64,000 nucleotides of DNA from Streptomyces sp. NBC_01803 (GTDB taxonomy: Bacteria; Actinomycetota; Actinomycetes; Streptomycetales; Streptomycetaceae). The DNA is taken from contig NZ_CP109073.1 of the NCBI RefSeq assembly GCF_035917415.1, positions 2,091,001 to 2,155,000 on the forward strand, read 5' to 3'. The translations under genes and the position numbers were made by a program. Positions 43,664 to 52,410 of this stretch are shown here, piece by piece (within the stretch, counting starts at the first letter, position 1; every line of letters starts with the position of its first letter). The notes under the pieces are model-generated. The model saw only the letters and a list, made by a program, of their open reading frames with translations. It searched no databases and had not been told where the DNA came from.

Positions 43664-44389
43664 GTGGCTCTGCCGAAATACGAACAGATCGCCGCTGAGT
43701 TACGCGGCCAGATCGTGCGGGGGAAGTTGGCCGCGGGTGATCCGCTGCCGTCCGTTCCGGAGATCTCGGATCACTGGACTGTCGCGAAGGCAACGGCTGA
43801 ACGAGCTATTGGCGTGCTGAAGGTCGAGGGCCTGGTCGACACCCGGCAGGATCGCGGGACGGTCGTCAGGAGCCGCACGCTGCTGGCCCGCACGGCGGGC
43901 GAGCGGTACCGGACGGCGCGCGAGACGGGCTTCGCGTACACCGCGGGCGAGCACGCCGACATACTGGCCGCCGAGGAGGTGCACGCCCCGGAGGACGTGG
44001 CCTCGGCGCTGGGCATCGCGCCCGGCGACCGCGTGGCGCGGCGGCACCGGCTGCGGTTCGACGACGACCGGCCGCGGTCGATGTCCTGCTCCTGGTTCCC
44101 GGTCGGCATCCTGGTGCACTGCCCGCGCCTGCTGGTGCTGGAACGGATTCGCGAAGGGACGACGCGCTACATCGAGTTGCAGACGGGAAGGAAGCCGCAC
44201 ACGGGCCGCGACACCTGGACGGCACGGCTGGCGACGGCGGAGGAACGGGAGTTGCTCCGGTTGGAAGAACCCGCGGCCGTGGCCGAAATACGTCACATCA
44301 CGTTCGACGCGACCGGCGAACCGCTCACCTACGAGGTCGGGGTGAAGCCCGGCGGGGGCTGGACGCGGACCGAGGAGTACGCGATGTGA
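43664..44389 (+). CDS. GntR/HutC family regulator with UTRA domain
   Basis: Protein of 241 residues from GTG 43664, preceded by GGAGGAGGAG. The winged helix is PKYEQIAAELRGQIVRGKLAAGDPLPSVPEISDHWTVAKATAERAIGVLKVEGLVDTRQDRGTVV. The UTRA part includes APGDRVARRHRLRFDDDRPRSMSCSWFPVGILVHCPRLLVLERIREGTTRYIELQTGR and AEIRHITFDATGEPLTYEVGVKPGGGWTRTEEYAM. It resembles GntR regulators common on Streptomyces integrative elements and beside accessory genes. The upstream 280 bases (43382-43663) separate it from the divergent propeller operon and contain CAGTG/CACTG half-sites near 43555-43580, a possible operator. Confidence 0.85.
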   Translation: MALPKYEQIAAELRGQIVRGKLAAGDPLPSVPEISDHWTVAKATAERAIGVLKVEGLVDTRQDRGTVVRSRTLLARTAGERYRTARETGFAYTAGEHADILAAEEVHAPEDVASALGIAPGDRVARRHRLRFDDDRPRSMSCSWFPVGILVHCPRLLVLERIREGTTRYIELQTGRKPHTGRDTWTARLATAEERELLRLEEPAAVAEIRHITFDATGEPLTYEVGVKPGGGWTRTEEYAM

Positions 44390-44391
44390 CG

Positions 44392-44853
44392 CACGCGGCG
44401 CGCCCAGACGAGGCGCGCCGCACCAGCTCGGGTCGGGAACACGAGGCTCATGGACTCCCGCCCCGGGGTGGCCAGTTGGGCCAGCGGCATCCGCGTCATC
44501 GCCCGGCCCGTGCCCTTCATCGGCTGCCGCACGCTGGTGAGCGACGGGTCCGGATGCCGGGCCGGCGGGGAGCCGCCGAAGCCGACGAGCGCACGTCGTC
44601 CGGCACCGACCGGCGGTGCTCGCGCGGCGCGCGGCGCGCGCCGGTCGCCATCAGGTCCGAGGCACGGAACATCGCGTCAGCGCCGGGCACCGGGCCAACA
44701 GAGCGCCACGTATCCGCTCTCCTCGGTGAAGTCCCCGACCGCGACCAGCTTTTCGTCCGGCGCCCGGCGCCCGGCGCGCGGCGGTGCCCGTCCTGCCCGC
44801 ACCGGCCGCGCCTCCCCGCGCCGGACGCGGACACGACCCAGCCGAACATCCCG
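44392..44853 (-). pseudogene. Decayed LacI family transcriptional regulator (C-terminal part)
   Basis: Reading the minus strand across frames gives the end of a LacI-type regulator: PDEKLVAVGDFTEESGYVAL, then MFRASDLMATGA and RSVPDDV, then (another frame) LVGFGGSPPARHPDPSLTSVRQPMKGTGRAMTRMPLAQLATPGRESMSLVFPT, then (another frame) ELVRRASSGRAACVT. At least three frame changes are needed, including near 44600 and near 44430. The DNA-binding N-terminus is absent; the upstream side runs into the spermidine-synthase-like gene stop. It is not functional as read. Confidence 0.75.
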
Positions 44854-44859
44854 GACGCG

Positions 44860-45741
44860 CTAGCCGAACGTCCCGGCCGGCGGCAGCGGAGAGGCGACGG
44901 CCGTGGCGTCGGTCACCACTGGGGCACCGGCCGTGAAGTCGACCAGGTCACGTCCGGTCAGCAGCCGCGCCGCGTGCGGGTCGCGGGCGAAGCGCCGGGT
45001 CAACTCGTCGGCGGGAAGCGCGCGGTCGGAGGCGCACAGAATCCCGTTGCCGAACCGCCGGCCGCGCAGCACCGCCGGATCGGCGGCCAGGCCCACAGCC
45101 GCGAAACGGCTGAGCGCGGTCGCCGCCTGGCCCCGCAGATGCGCCAGCGGCGGCCCGTCGGTCAGATTGGCCGCGTACCAGCCGCCGGGCCGCAGCACGC
45201 GGCGCGCCTCGTCCAGGAATTCGGCGCTGGCGCAGTGCGCGGGCGTGCGGGTCCCGTCGAAGACATCGGTGATGATCAGATCGGCCCAGCCGTCCGCGAT
45301 CCGGCCGAGCGCCTCCCGCGCGTCGACGGCGCGGATCCGGACGCGCGCGCCGGGCGGCAGCGGCAGCGCGCGGCGGACCAGCGCGGTCAGACGCTCGTCG
45401 GGCTCGGCCACCTGCTGGGTGGAGCGGGGCCGGGTGACCGCGACATAGCGGGCGAGGGTGAGCCCGCCACCGCCGAGGTGCAGGGCGTTGACCGGCCGCC
45501 CGGGCGGTGCGGCGAGGTCGGCGAGGTGGCCGAGGCGCCGCTGATAGGCGAAGGCGAGGCGAGTGGGCTCGGCGAGGTCCACATGCGACTGCGGCGCCCC
45601 GTCGAGCGACAGCTCCCAGCCGTCGGCGCGGTCCGGGTCGGGCGTGAGCCGGGCGAGACCGCCGCCCACCGGCTCGGCCACGGCCTCCCGGCCGCCGCTT
45701 CGCCCACCGCCGCCCGCGCGCCGCTGCCTGGTCCTCGCCAC
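44860..45741 (-). CDS. Spermidine synthase-like methyltransferase-fold protein
   Basis: Protein of 293 residues from GTG 45741. The Rossmann-type core matches spermidine-synthase-like proteins: SHVDLAEPTRLAFAYQRRLGHLADLA, VNALHLGGGGLTLARYVAVTRPRSTQQVAEPDERL, RIRAVDAREALGRIADGWADLIITDVFDG and FLDEARRVLRPGGWYAANLTDGPPLAHLRGQ. Residues needed for putrescine aminopropylation are not obvious, so it may be a related SAM-binding enzyme of unknown substrate. It is a stand-alone gene, with a decayed regulator downstream. Confidence 0.85.
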   Translation of the reverse strand: MARTRQRRAGGGGRSGGREAVAEPVGGGLARLTPDPDRADGWELSLDGAPQSHVDLAEPTRLAFAYQRRLGHLADLAAPPGRPVNALHLGGGGLTLARYVAVTRPRSTQQVAEPDERLTALVRRALPLPPGARVRIRAVDAREALGRIADGWADLIITDVFDGTRTPAHCASAEFLDEARRVLRPGGWYAANLTDGPPLAHLRGQAATALSRFAAVGLAADPAVLRGRRFGNGILCASDRALPADELTRRFARDPHAARLLTGRDLVDFTAGAPVVTDATAVASPLPPAGTFG

Positions 45742-45794
45742 ATCCCCAGTGTGACGGAGGCGCGCGCCGGGCGGTGACACCGCCGCCGTGACGG

Positions 45795-46166
45795 CTATGG
45801 ACAGCGCGGCTGGCAGCGGTCCACGACGGCGAGCAGGCGGACCGCCTCGTCCAGGGCGGCTCGCAGCCGCTCCGGCTCGGTGGTGTCGACCACCGTTCCC
45901 TCCGGCGGGACGAGCCAGCCGCTGCCGGTGACGGGTGGCTGGGTGCCGCACGCCGACCCGCCGCAGGTCTGGATGCAGGCGCTGCCGGGCAGGTCCCAGC
46001 CCTCGGCGGTGCCGGGCGGGACGATGAAGCCGAGCGTGTCGCCCTCCTGGTCGTGCAGTACGGGGCCCACGTCATGGCGCAGGCGCAGGATGTCGACCGC
46101 TTCCAGACCTTGCCGGGCCGGAACGGTCACCAGATCGCAGGGCTCCACTTCGCCGGTATCCGCCAT
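45795..46166 (-). CDS. Cys-containing small hypothetical protein
   Basis: Protein of 123 residues starting MADTGEVEPCDLVTVPARQGLEAVDILRLRHDVGPVLHD, with a mid segment LGFIVPPGTAEGWDLPGSACIQTCGGSACG (three closely spaced cysteines) and a C-terminal helix ending DRCQPRCP. Homologues are typical of Streptomyces, usually beside XRE-type regulators, as here where a divergent XRE/TPR regulator starts 173 bases away. The Cys pattern could bind metal. Function unknown. Confidence 0.7.
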   Translation of the reverse strand: MADTGEVEPCDLVTVPARQGLEAVDILRLRHDVGPVLHDQEGDTLGFIVPPGTAEGWDLPGSACIQTCGGSACGTQPPVTGSGWLVPPEGTVVDTTEPERLRAALDEAVRLLAVVDRCQPRCP

Positions 46167-46339
46167 GGGGATCCTCCTGGTTCGACTGTCGGGTGCGTTG
46201 TTCAACGCGCGACTCCTGTCAACGGCTACGGCCCAGGACCGCCGCAAAGGGTGGCAGTTCATGGCAGATCACGAGGGATATGTCGCGTTTGCGGGAAAGC
46301 GGACGGTAGTCGGTGATGCACAGCCGGTACCTTCCGGCC

Positions 46340-47836
46340 ATGGCGACGTCATCATCCGCGTCCCGGCCGGACGGCCACCCCCAGGTCTTCAACCACGTCT
46401 TCCGTCAGCTCCGCGGACCCATGTCGCAGGGCGAGTTCGCCGCCGCCGTCCGGCGCGCGGCGCGGGAGATCGGCGAACGGGTCTCCTGCGACGCCCGGTA
46501 CATCGGCCGGGTCGAAGCGGGTGAAATCAGGTGCCCTAATTACGCCTATGAACGGGTATTCCTTCACATGTTCCCGGGGCACACGCTCACCGATCTCGGG
46601 TTCGAGGCCAGACAGGTCGTCCGCCGGCGCAGACCGCCGCACGGCGTTCGCACCGGCCCCGGACCGTCCCCCCGGCCGCCGTCCGCGCGTTCCGGCGGCC
46701 CCACCGGCACCTGCGCCGGCACCACCGGCCTCACCGGCGAGGCGGGTCACCCGGACCGCACGGACGCCACGGATACCACAGAGGAGGGCGACGTGCTGCG
46801 TCGCGCTTTCATGACCGGCGGCCCCACCGCCGTCGCTTCCCTGACCGCTCTGGGATCGCTCCCCGCCTCCGCCGGGCCCTCGCGCCCCGGCGGAACGGAG
46901 GCCGCCGCCCTGACGCGGGCCGTCCGCGACATCCGCCTGCTGGACGACCGCCACGGCGCCGACGCGCTGTACCGGCCGGCCTGCGACACCCTCCAGGCGG
47001 CCTTCGCCATGCTCGACTCCGGCGCGCTGCGACAGCGCGTGAGTGATCAACTCCACTCCGCCGCCGGCGAGCTGGCCATCTCGGTGGGCTGGCTGGCCCA
47101 CGACTCCGGACGGCTGACCGAGGCCCGCTCCCACTATGCCGAGGCCCTGGCCACCGCCCGGATCAGCGGCGACGCGGCGCTGGAGGCCCACGCCTTCTGC
47201 AACACCGCCTTCCTCGCCCGCGATACCGGCCACCACCGCGAGGCCGTGCGGGCGGCCCAGGCCGGTCGGCAGGCGGCACTCCGGCTCGGCTCGGACGAGT
47301 TGCTGGCCCTGCTCGCGCTGCGCGAGGCGAGCGGCTGGGCCGGGCTCGGCGACCGGCCCGGCACGCGAGAGGCGCTGGGCCGCGCCCGGGCCCACCACGA
47401 GCGGGGCCGGTCGGACGCCGACCCGGAGTGGATGTCGTTTTTCGGGGACGCCGAGTTCGCGGGCCAGGAGGCGGGCTGCTGGGCGATGCTCGGCGACTGG
47501 GAGCGGGCCAGCGGGTGCCAGCGGCGGGCGGTGACGGCGGCCGGGACCGAGCCGCACTTCGCGCGCAACATCACTCTGTACGCGGCCGAACTCGCCCAGT
47601 ATCTGGTGGCGCACGACGAGCCGGAGGAGGCCGCGGTGTTCGGCAACCGGGCACTTGACCTGCTCGACCAGGTGCGCTCGACCCGGATCGCGAGCCTGCT
47701 CGACCACACGGCGCGCCGCCTGCGGCCGGCGAGCGGGGACGCGACGGTGGCCTCGTTCCTGGACCGCCGGCGCGCACGCCGGGCGCCCGCGCTGCCGGTG
47801 TTGCCCACCTTGTCCGTGCGGAGCCTGAGCGCGTAG
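46340..47836 (+). CDS. XRE-type regulator with TPR domain (NsdA/BldD-neighbour type)
   Basis: Protein of 498 residues. The N-terminal helix-turn-helix is VFRQLRGPMSQGEFAAAVRRAAREIGERVSCDARYIGRVEAGEIRCPNYAYERVFLHMFPG, followed by a Pro/Gly-rich linker (about 95-150). A short Tat/secretion-like hydrophobic segment (RRAFMTGGPTAVASLTALGSLPA) comes next, and then a TPR-rich domain (LARDTGHHREAVRAAQAGRQAALRL; ASGWAGLGDRPGTREALGRARAHHE). This architecture is typical of Streptomyces regulators that tie cytoplasmic events to development and antibiotic production. ATG 46340 chosen; no strong Shine-Dalgarno. Confidence 0.85.
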   Translation: MATSSSASRPDGHPQVFNHVFRQLRGPMSQGEFAAAVRRAAREIGERVSCDARYIGRVEAGEIRCPNYAYERVFLHMFPGHTLTDLGFEARQVVRRRRPPHGVRTGPGPSPRPPSARSGGPTGTCAGTTGLTGEAGHPDRTDATDTTEEGDVLRRAFMTGGPTAVASLTALGSLPASAGPSRPGGTEAAALTRAVRDIRLLDDRHGADALYRPACDTLQAAFAMLDSGALRQRVSDQLHSAAGELAISVGWLAHDSGRLTEARSHYAEALATARISGDAALEAHAFCNTAFLARDTGHHREAVRAAQAGRQAALRLGSDELLALLALREASGWAGLGDRPGTREALGRARAHHERGRSDADPEWMSFFGDAEFAGQEAGCWAMLGDWERASGCQRRAVTAAGTEPHFARNITLYAAELAQYLVAHDEPEEAAVFGNRALDLLDQVRSTRIASLLDHTARRLRPASGDATVASFLDRRRARRAPALPVLPTLSVRSLSA

Positions 47837-47857
47837 GCCACCGGCTCCGGCGCGGGC

Positions 47858-48012
47858 GTCAGGTGACAAGCGTCAGGCGCCCAGTGCCCAATGGCCCAGC
47901 GGCAGGCGGCGGGCGCCCGATGTCGGGCCCCGGTGGCAGGCGCCCGGTGGCAAACGTCAGACGTCAGGCGCCCAGTGGCCCATGCCCGGCGACAGGCGTC
48001 AGGTGCCCGGCG
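47858..48012. repeat. Cluster of degenerate GTCAGGCGCCC-type repeats
   Basis: Between convergent genes, the motif (A)CGTCAGGCGCCCAGTGGC and variants (GTCAGGTGACAAGC, GTGGCAGGCGCCCGGTGGC, GACAGGCGTCAGGTGCCCGG) recur about seven times over 155 bases without regular spacing. It is non-coding and of unknown role. Confidence 0.7.
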
Positions 48013-48621
48013 TCAAACATCCAGGTGCCCGGTGTCGTTCCAGCGCTCCAGGGCGGGCTCGCCGTAGGCCCAGCCGAGCCCCGACAGGGCCGCCGCCTCC
48101 AGGCGGAGCCGGGCGGCGAAGCGGACATCCAGCCCGAGCCAGCGGGCCGCGACCGCGCGCAGGATGTGGCCGTGCGCGAAGACCGCCGTCTCCCGGCCGG
48201 CCGCGTGTGCCTCGTGCACCCAGGCGACGACCTCGTCGGCGCGCGAGGAGAACTGTTCCAGGGTCTCGCCGCCGGTCACCCCGTCGCGCCAGATCACCCA
48301 GTTCCTGCCGTGCCGTTCGGAGATCTCCTCGGTGGTCATGCCCTCCATGTCGCCGTAGTCCCACTCGCGCAGCGCGTCCCAAGAGGTCGCCCGGCCACCG
48401 AATCCGGCCAATTCGCAGGTGTCCTGGGCACGGAGGAGCGGACTGGTGCGGATCTCGGCGTCCGGCAGCCCGTTGAACGGCGCCTCGTGCAGGCGCACGC
48501 CGAGCGACTTCGCCTGGGAGCGGCCCTCGTCCAGCAGGGGAACATCCGTGAGTCCGGTATGGCGCCCGGCCACCGACCAGGCAGTTCGTCCATGCCGGAT
48601 CAGCAGGGTACGGGCGGTCAT
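48013..48621 (-). CDS. Histidine phosphatase (phosphoglycerate mutase-like)
   Basis: Protein of 202 residues starting [23 protein letters not shown] with the catalytic RHG motif (His10), [15 protein letters not shown], the acid region [17 protein letters not shown] and the second histidine in [17 protein letters not shown]. It is a broad-specificity phosphomonoesterase of the branch that includes cobC/GpmB-like proteins; substrate unknown. The ATG at 48621 is preferred over an upstream start at 48651. It is divergent from a PAP2-type phosphatase gene. Confidence 0.9.
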   Translation of the reverse strand: MTARTLLIRHGRTAWSVAGRHTGLTDVPLLDEGRSQAKSLGVRLHEAPFNGLPDAEIRTSPLLRAQDTCELAGFGGRATSWDALREWDYGDMEGMTTEEISERHGRNWVIWRDGVTGGETLEQFSSRADEVVAWVHEAHAAGRETAVFAHGHILRAVAARWLGLDVRFAARLRLEAAALSGLGWAYGEPALERWNDTGHLDV

Positions 48622-48793
48622 GAGGATCCTCTCGTTTGTCACATGTATCACTCATCATCTCGCACGCAACCGAAAGAAGCTCCCCCCGCGTCTGTTCCCC
48701 TGGACTTCGCCTTACGGTGGGACTAACTAACCACCGGCTGGCCCCAAGCCGATGCCGACAGCCGAGACGACGTGAATCTGGAGTCTGACGACC

Positions 48794-49708
48794 ATGCCCC
48801 GAGACCGGCCGCGCTGGTGGACCGAGCTGCTACTGATCGTGGTCGTGTACGGGGCGTACTCCGGCGCCAGGCTCCTGGCGCGGGGCGACGTCGAGACGGC
48901 GGTCGGCAACGGCTTGGCCATCCTGCGGCTGGAGAACTCGCTCTGGCTGAGCGCGGAGGACCCGCTCAACGAGCTGTTCACGCAGGAGGCGTGGCTCGGC
49001 ATTCCGTCGAGCTTCGCCTATGCCTCGCTGCACTACATCGTCACGCCCGCCGTCCTGATCTGGCTGTTCCGGCGCCGCCCGCTGCACTACCGGCTGATGC
49101 GCACCTGGCTGCTGGCCTCGACGCTGCTCGGGCTGATCGGCTTCACGCTGATGCCGACGAGCCCGCCGCGGCTGCTGCCCGGCACGCACGGCTTCGTCGA
49201 CAGCCTGGCGCAGTACAGCGATTACGGCTGGTGGGCCGGCGAGGCGAGCGCGCCCAGCGGCATGGGTGATCTCACCAACCAGTACGCCGCCATGCCGAGC
49301 CTGCACGTGGGCTGGTCGGTGTGGTGCGGGGTGGCGTTGTGGCACTACGGAAGGCGCACGCCGCTGATGCGCACGCTGGCCGTGGGCTATCCGCTGATAA
49401 CCACGATGGTGGTGATGGGCACCGCGAACCACTACTTCATCGACGCCCTCGCCGGCACCGCGGTCATGACGGCCGGACTGCTGCTGTCCCGCCCGCTGCT
49501 GCGCCTGTCGAACCGGATCAGGGTCCGGTACGGGCTGGACCAGCCCGTACCGGGCACCGAGCACGACGCGATCCCGGCGGCGGCCCCGGCGGCCTCGACT
49601 GCTCCGACGGCCCCGACGGGCACCACGCGCCACACCCGCCCGCTGGAGCTGGCACGGCAGAATGGACCGGCGCAGCGTGACGCCCACGCGCCGAACCTTG
49701 GAGGCTGA
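48794..49708 (+). CDS. PAP2-family membrane phosphatase/phosphotransferase
   Basis: Protein of 304 residues with six membrane segments. The PAP2 motifs are present: GLIGFTLMPTSPPRLLPG (motif 1 region), YAAMPSLHVGWSVWCG (PSLH, catalytic His) and ANHYFIDALAG (motif 3 His/Asp). The arrangement matches the inositol phosphosphingolipid-synthase-like PAP2_3 group. It probably transfers or removes phosphate from a lipid at the outer membrane face. The cytoplasmic tail is Pro/Ala/Thr-rich. The next gene begins 8 bases downstream. Confidence 0.88.
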   Translation: MPRDRPRWWTELLLIVVVYGAYSGARLLARGDVETAVGNGLAILRLENSLWLSAEDPLNELFTQEAWLGIPSSFAYASLHYIVTPAVLIWLFRRRPLHYRLMRTWLLASTLLGLIGFTLMPTSPPRLLPGTHGFVDSLAQYSDYGWWAGEASAPSGMGDLTNQYAAMPSLHVGWSVWCGVALWHYGRRTPLMRTLAVGYPLITTMVVMGTANHYFIDALAGTAVMTAGLLLSRPLLRLSNRIRVRYGLDQPVPGTEHDAIPAAAPAASTAPTAPTGTTRHTRPLELARQNGPAQRDAHAPNLGG

Positions 49709-49715
49709 TCCCCCG

Positions 49716-50075
49716 ATGCCAGCGCCGCCCGACGATCCAGGCCGGACACCGGAGCCTCACCGCCGCTACCACCGCCCGGCCCCGCTGTTCTTCGAACCGC
49801 CGGCCGGGCAGGCGGACGAGGAGCACTTCTTCGCCCTGGAGAAGATCACCGACCCGCGCGAGCTGCTGGGACGGGCGACGGAGCTGGCCGTGGCGTTCCA
49901 GGCGGCGGCCGACCGTTCCGTGGAGTACCAGGCGATCGCCGCCGCCCAGCTCGCCGACCCCAAGCGGTTCGACAGCCTCCCGGTGGCGGCGATCGCGGAC
50001 CGCGCGGGATGGACGGAGGACTACGCGGTGAAGATGATCGAATACGGCCGTGAGCTGCAACGGCGTCGTCCGTAG
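49716..50075 (+). CDS. Small hypothetical cytoplasmic protein
   Basis: Protein of 119 residues from ATG 49716, preceded by GGAGG. After a Pro-rich start it is helical (ALEKITDPRELLGRATELAVAFQAAADRSVEYQAIAAAQLADPKRFDSLPVAAIADRAGWTEDYAVKMIEYGRELQRRRP). The RAGWTEDYAVKMIEYG end resembles a degenerate helix-turn-helix. It follows the PAP2 gene with an 8-base gap, so is probably co-transcribed. Function unknown. Confidence 0.72.
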   Translation: MPAPPDDPGRTPEPHRRYHRPAPLFFEPPAGQADEEHFFALEKITDPRELLGRATELAVAFQAAADRSVEYQAIAAAQLADPKRFDSLPVAAIADRAGWTEDYAVKMIEYGRELQRRRP

Positions 50076-50135
50076 CCATCCCGAACCGATTTTTGTTCCG
50101 CCGGATGGGAGTGCTAAGGTCTACGACGTCAGCAG

Positions 50136-50209
50136 GCGCCGCTAGCTCAGTTGGTTAGAGCAGCTGACTCTTAATCAGCGGGTCCGGGGTTCGAGTCCCT
50201 GGCGGCGCA
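50136..50209 (+). tRNA. tRNA-Lys (anticodon CTT)
   Basis: A 74-nt tRNA with perfect acceptor stem GCGCCGC/GCGGCGC, D-loop AGCTCAGTTGGTTAGAGC, anticodon stem-loop GCTGA-CTCTTAA-TCAGC (anticodon CTT) and T-loop GGTTCGAGTCC. CCA is not encoded. A terminator hairpin follows at 50221-50252. Confidence 0.98.
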
Positions 50210-50220
50210 CAGCGACAAGG

Positions 50221-50252
50221 GAGCCTCACCCGGCGAAAGCCGGGTGAGGCTC
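50221..50252 (+). terminator. Terminator after tRNA-Lys
   Basis: Perfect 14-bp stem with a GAAA tetraloop (GAGCCTCACCCGGC / GCCGGGTGAGGCTC) followed by a pyrimidine-rich CCTTCTTGCTTCT. Confidence 0.93.
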
Positions 50253-50699
50253 CCTTCTTGCTTCTCGGAGACGCCTCCCCTTCACCTGACGGACAGAGCG
50301 CACGATATGCGATCACTCGACCCCGCGCAGTCACTCCTTGGGGGCATCCGCCGCCTCACTCGTCTCCATTCCGTCACCGGGTTCCACCGCCGGGTGGTTG
50401 CGGTGTGATCGATCCCGGGAGCGGCGCCAGGAATGGGAGGCCGCGCGCAGGAGCCGGAGGGGGCGGCACGGCGGGCGTCGATGTCGGCGAAACCCGAGCG
50501 CGGCAACACATCGGTCCCGCCTTCGGGGCCGTGCGCCATCGCGGCACGGTCCGTTCACGCTCCCGCCGCTCGAGCCATGGGCCGGAGGCACCTCGCGGGG
50601 AGCACGCGCACCAGCCCGGGCCCCACAACGCCGGCGCGGTGGCGCGTTCAGCTCTACCGCCGCTGTCCGCGGCGCTCGCCGCCGCCCGGGTGCTCCCGG
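50253..50699. other. Gene-free stretch after the tRNA
   Basis: 447 bases with no supportable gene; frames on both strands are compositional artefacts. I looked for integrase remnants or a duplicated tRNA 3' end, the signs of an element using this tRNA, and saw none. Confidence 0.5.
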
Positions 50700-51161
50700 T
50701 CAGTGGTGCCACGCCTCCCCGTCCACGTTCTGGATCATCCGTTGCAGCACCTTCAGCGTCGTGACGTACTCCTCATCCGTCACGTTCCGGTGGACCCGGT
50801 CGAGCACGCCCCGGACGGACACCGCGGCCTTCGCACGGACCGTCTCACCCCCGGCGGTGAGGCGGAAACGGCCGTCGTCCGCGGCGATCAGGCCGGCCGC
50901 CGCCAGGGCGTCGATCTCGCCGTGCAGAGCCTCGCCCACGTCCAGGTAGCCGTGGAGGGTGTCGTACAGCTCGTCCCGGGTACGGCCGTCGTCGGCGAGG
51001 CCCAGCTGTCCCAGCACCCACCACCGGGGCTGGGTGAGCCCGTACTCAGCCAGTGCGGCCCGGATAGAGGTGACGACCGCCTTGTGGGCGGCCCAGCTCC
51101 AGTAGCCGATCGGCTGGCCGGCGAGGTCGGCGTCGCTGTGGGAGTACGTGTATGAGTCCAT
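50700..51161 (-). CDS. MarR-like winged-helix regulator
   Basis: Protein of 153 residues starting MDSYTYSHSDADLAGQPIGYWSWAAHKAVVTSIRAALAEYGLTQPRWWVLGQLGLADDGRTRDELYDTLHGYLDVGEALHGEIDALAAAGLIAADDGRFRLTAGGE, the MarR fold with an atypical recognition region. The C-terminal dimer helix ends in MIQNVDGEAWHH. A TTGACT box at about 51189-51195 with a TAGCGT-like -10 near the start suggests a very short leader. GTG 51170 is an alternative start. Target and ligand unknown. Confidence 0.82.
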   Translation of the reverse strand: MDSYTYSHSDADLAGQPIGYWSWAAHKAVVTSIRAALAEYGLTQPRWWVLGQLGLADDGRTRDELYDTLHGYLDVGEALHGEIDALAAAGLIAADDGRFRLTAGGETVRAKAAVSVRGVLDRVHRNVTDEEYVTTLKVLQRMIQNVDGEAWHH

Positions 51162-51195
51162 GGCGGCCACGCTAGAAGCTCAACAACGCTTGAAG

Positions 51196-52410
51196 TCAAG
51201 ACCGGGCGACCTTGATGTCCCAACCACCCGTCACTGTCCGTTCACCCACCTCGATCCGCACCCCGGCGTCCGCGTCGTAGTAGCTCTCGCCCGTCTCCAG
51301 CGGCGCGTCGGCCAGGCTGGGGTTGACCGAGGCGGCGTGGCACGCGCCGGTGTCCGGGTGGCCGTCGAGGACTTCGATCGGGCCGTCGGCCGAGGCGACG
51401 TCGCTGCGCACCCGGTACAGCAGCACGCCGCGCGTGCAGGTCGTCGCGTCGTTGCCGATCGGCGCGCGGGCCTCGGCGACCAGCGCCTCGGCCGGGCCGG
51501 TGCGGATCACGGCCAGGCGGGTGTCCGACTCGGGGCTCTCCTTGTCCAGGGGGGCGCCCAGGGGCTGGAGGGTGTGGTGCGTGGTGCCCGGGGAGCGCAC
51601 GCAATCCACGTGCCCCGGCCGGAGCCAGCCGAGCTTCCATTTGTGCCAGCCGAAAAGCTCGGGGGCGAGCCCGAACTGACTTCCCATGAGGTCCCAATCC
51701 CCCACATGCGTGTCCCAATCGCCGAATCCTTCCTCCGGCCGGTTGTATAGATCGGGCAGATCGAAGACGTGTCCGGTCTCGTGGGCGAGGACGTTCCGGT
51801 CGGGATCGCGCCGTTCGAAGACGGTGACGATGCGTCGGATCTCGTCGTCCCCGATCCGGACGGGCTTGTCGAAGTTGACGACCTTGGTGGCGTCGGAGTC
51901 CACGCCCGGCGCGTCCGGGTCGGCCACCAGATAGACGATGTCGTAGGCGCCGAGGTCCACCCGCTGGGTGACGGCCTTGAGCGCGTCGTGCACGTAGGCC
52001 GAGCGCAGGGCGGCGTTCCAGTCGCGTCGTATCCCGTAGTCGCGGGAATCCCGGGGCATCTTCAGCCATTCGGACACCACGCGCGTGCGCAGGTCGAGCC
52101 TGCCGTAGGAGGCGGCGCGGAAGTAGTCGGCGGTCGCCGGGAAGTAGTCGGCGGCGATCCGCTGCGGCGTGAGCTGGGGCTTGGCGTCGGGGAAGGAGAG
52201 GAAGAGCATGACGGCGCGCGTCTCGCCGACCGGACGCGGGTACTCCTCGTTCCACGTGTCCACCCCCTCGGAGTGGTGGATGGCGGAACGTGGCAGGCTG
52301 CACGGTTCGTCCGCGACGGCCTCGTCGCCGGTACCCGCGGTCAGGGTGCTGCCGAGCAGGGCGGCCAGCGCGGTGAGCACGGCCGTGGGCCGGCGGTGGA
52401 CACGGCGCAC
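51196..52410 (-). CDS. Secreted M6-family metalloprotease
   Basis: Protein of 404 residues from GTG 52410, preceded by GGAGGT. The signal peptide (MRRVHRRPTAVLTALAALLGSTLTAG) is followed by an M6 (immune inhibitor A-like) domain: RAVMLFLSFPDAKPQLTPQRIAADYFPATADYFRAASYGRLDL, the zinc motif VLAHETGHVFDLPDLY (HExxH) and GDWDLMGSQFGLAPELFGWHKWKLGWL. It would be an extracellular protease. It is convergent-adjacent to the MarR gene (25 bases from its start, same strand) and divergent from the GGDEF-EAL gene. Confidence 0.9.
   Translation of the reverse strand: MRRVHRRPTAVLTALAALLGSTLTAGTGDEAVADEPCSLPRSAIHHSEGVDTWNEEYPRPVGETRAVMLFLSFPDAKPQLTPQRIAADYFPATADYFRAASYGRLDLRTRVVSEWLKMPRDSRDYGIRRDWNAALRSAYVHDALKAVTQRVDLGAYDIVYLVADPDAPGVDSDATKVVNFDKPVRIGDDEIRRIVTVFERRDPDRNVLAHETGHVFDLPDLYNRPEEGFGDWDTHVGDWDLMGSQFGLAPELFGWHKWKLGWLRPGHVDCVRSPGTTHHTLQPLGAPLDKESPESDTRLAVIRTGPAEALVAEARAPIGNDATTCTRGVLLYRVRSDVASADGPIEVLDGHPDTGACHAASVNPSLADAPLETGESYYDADAGVRIEVGERTVTGGWDIKVARS

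Noticed and set aside
50136..50699. tRNA-Lys as attachment site of an integrated element
   Set aside because: No integrase, excisionase or duplicated tRNA 3' end was seen downstream in the window.
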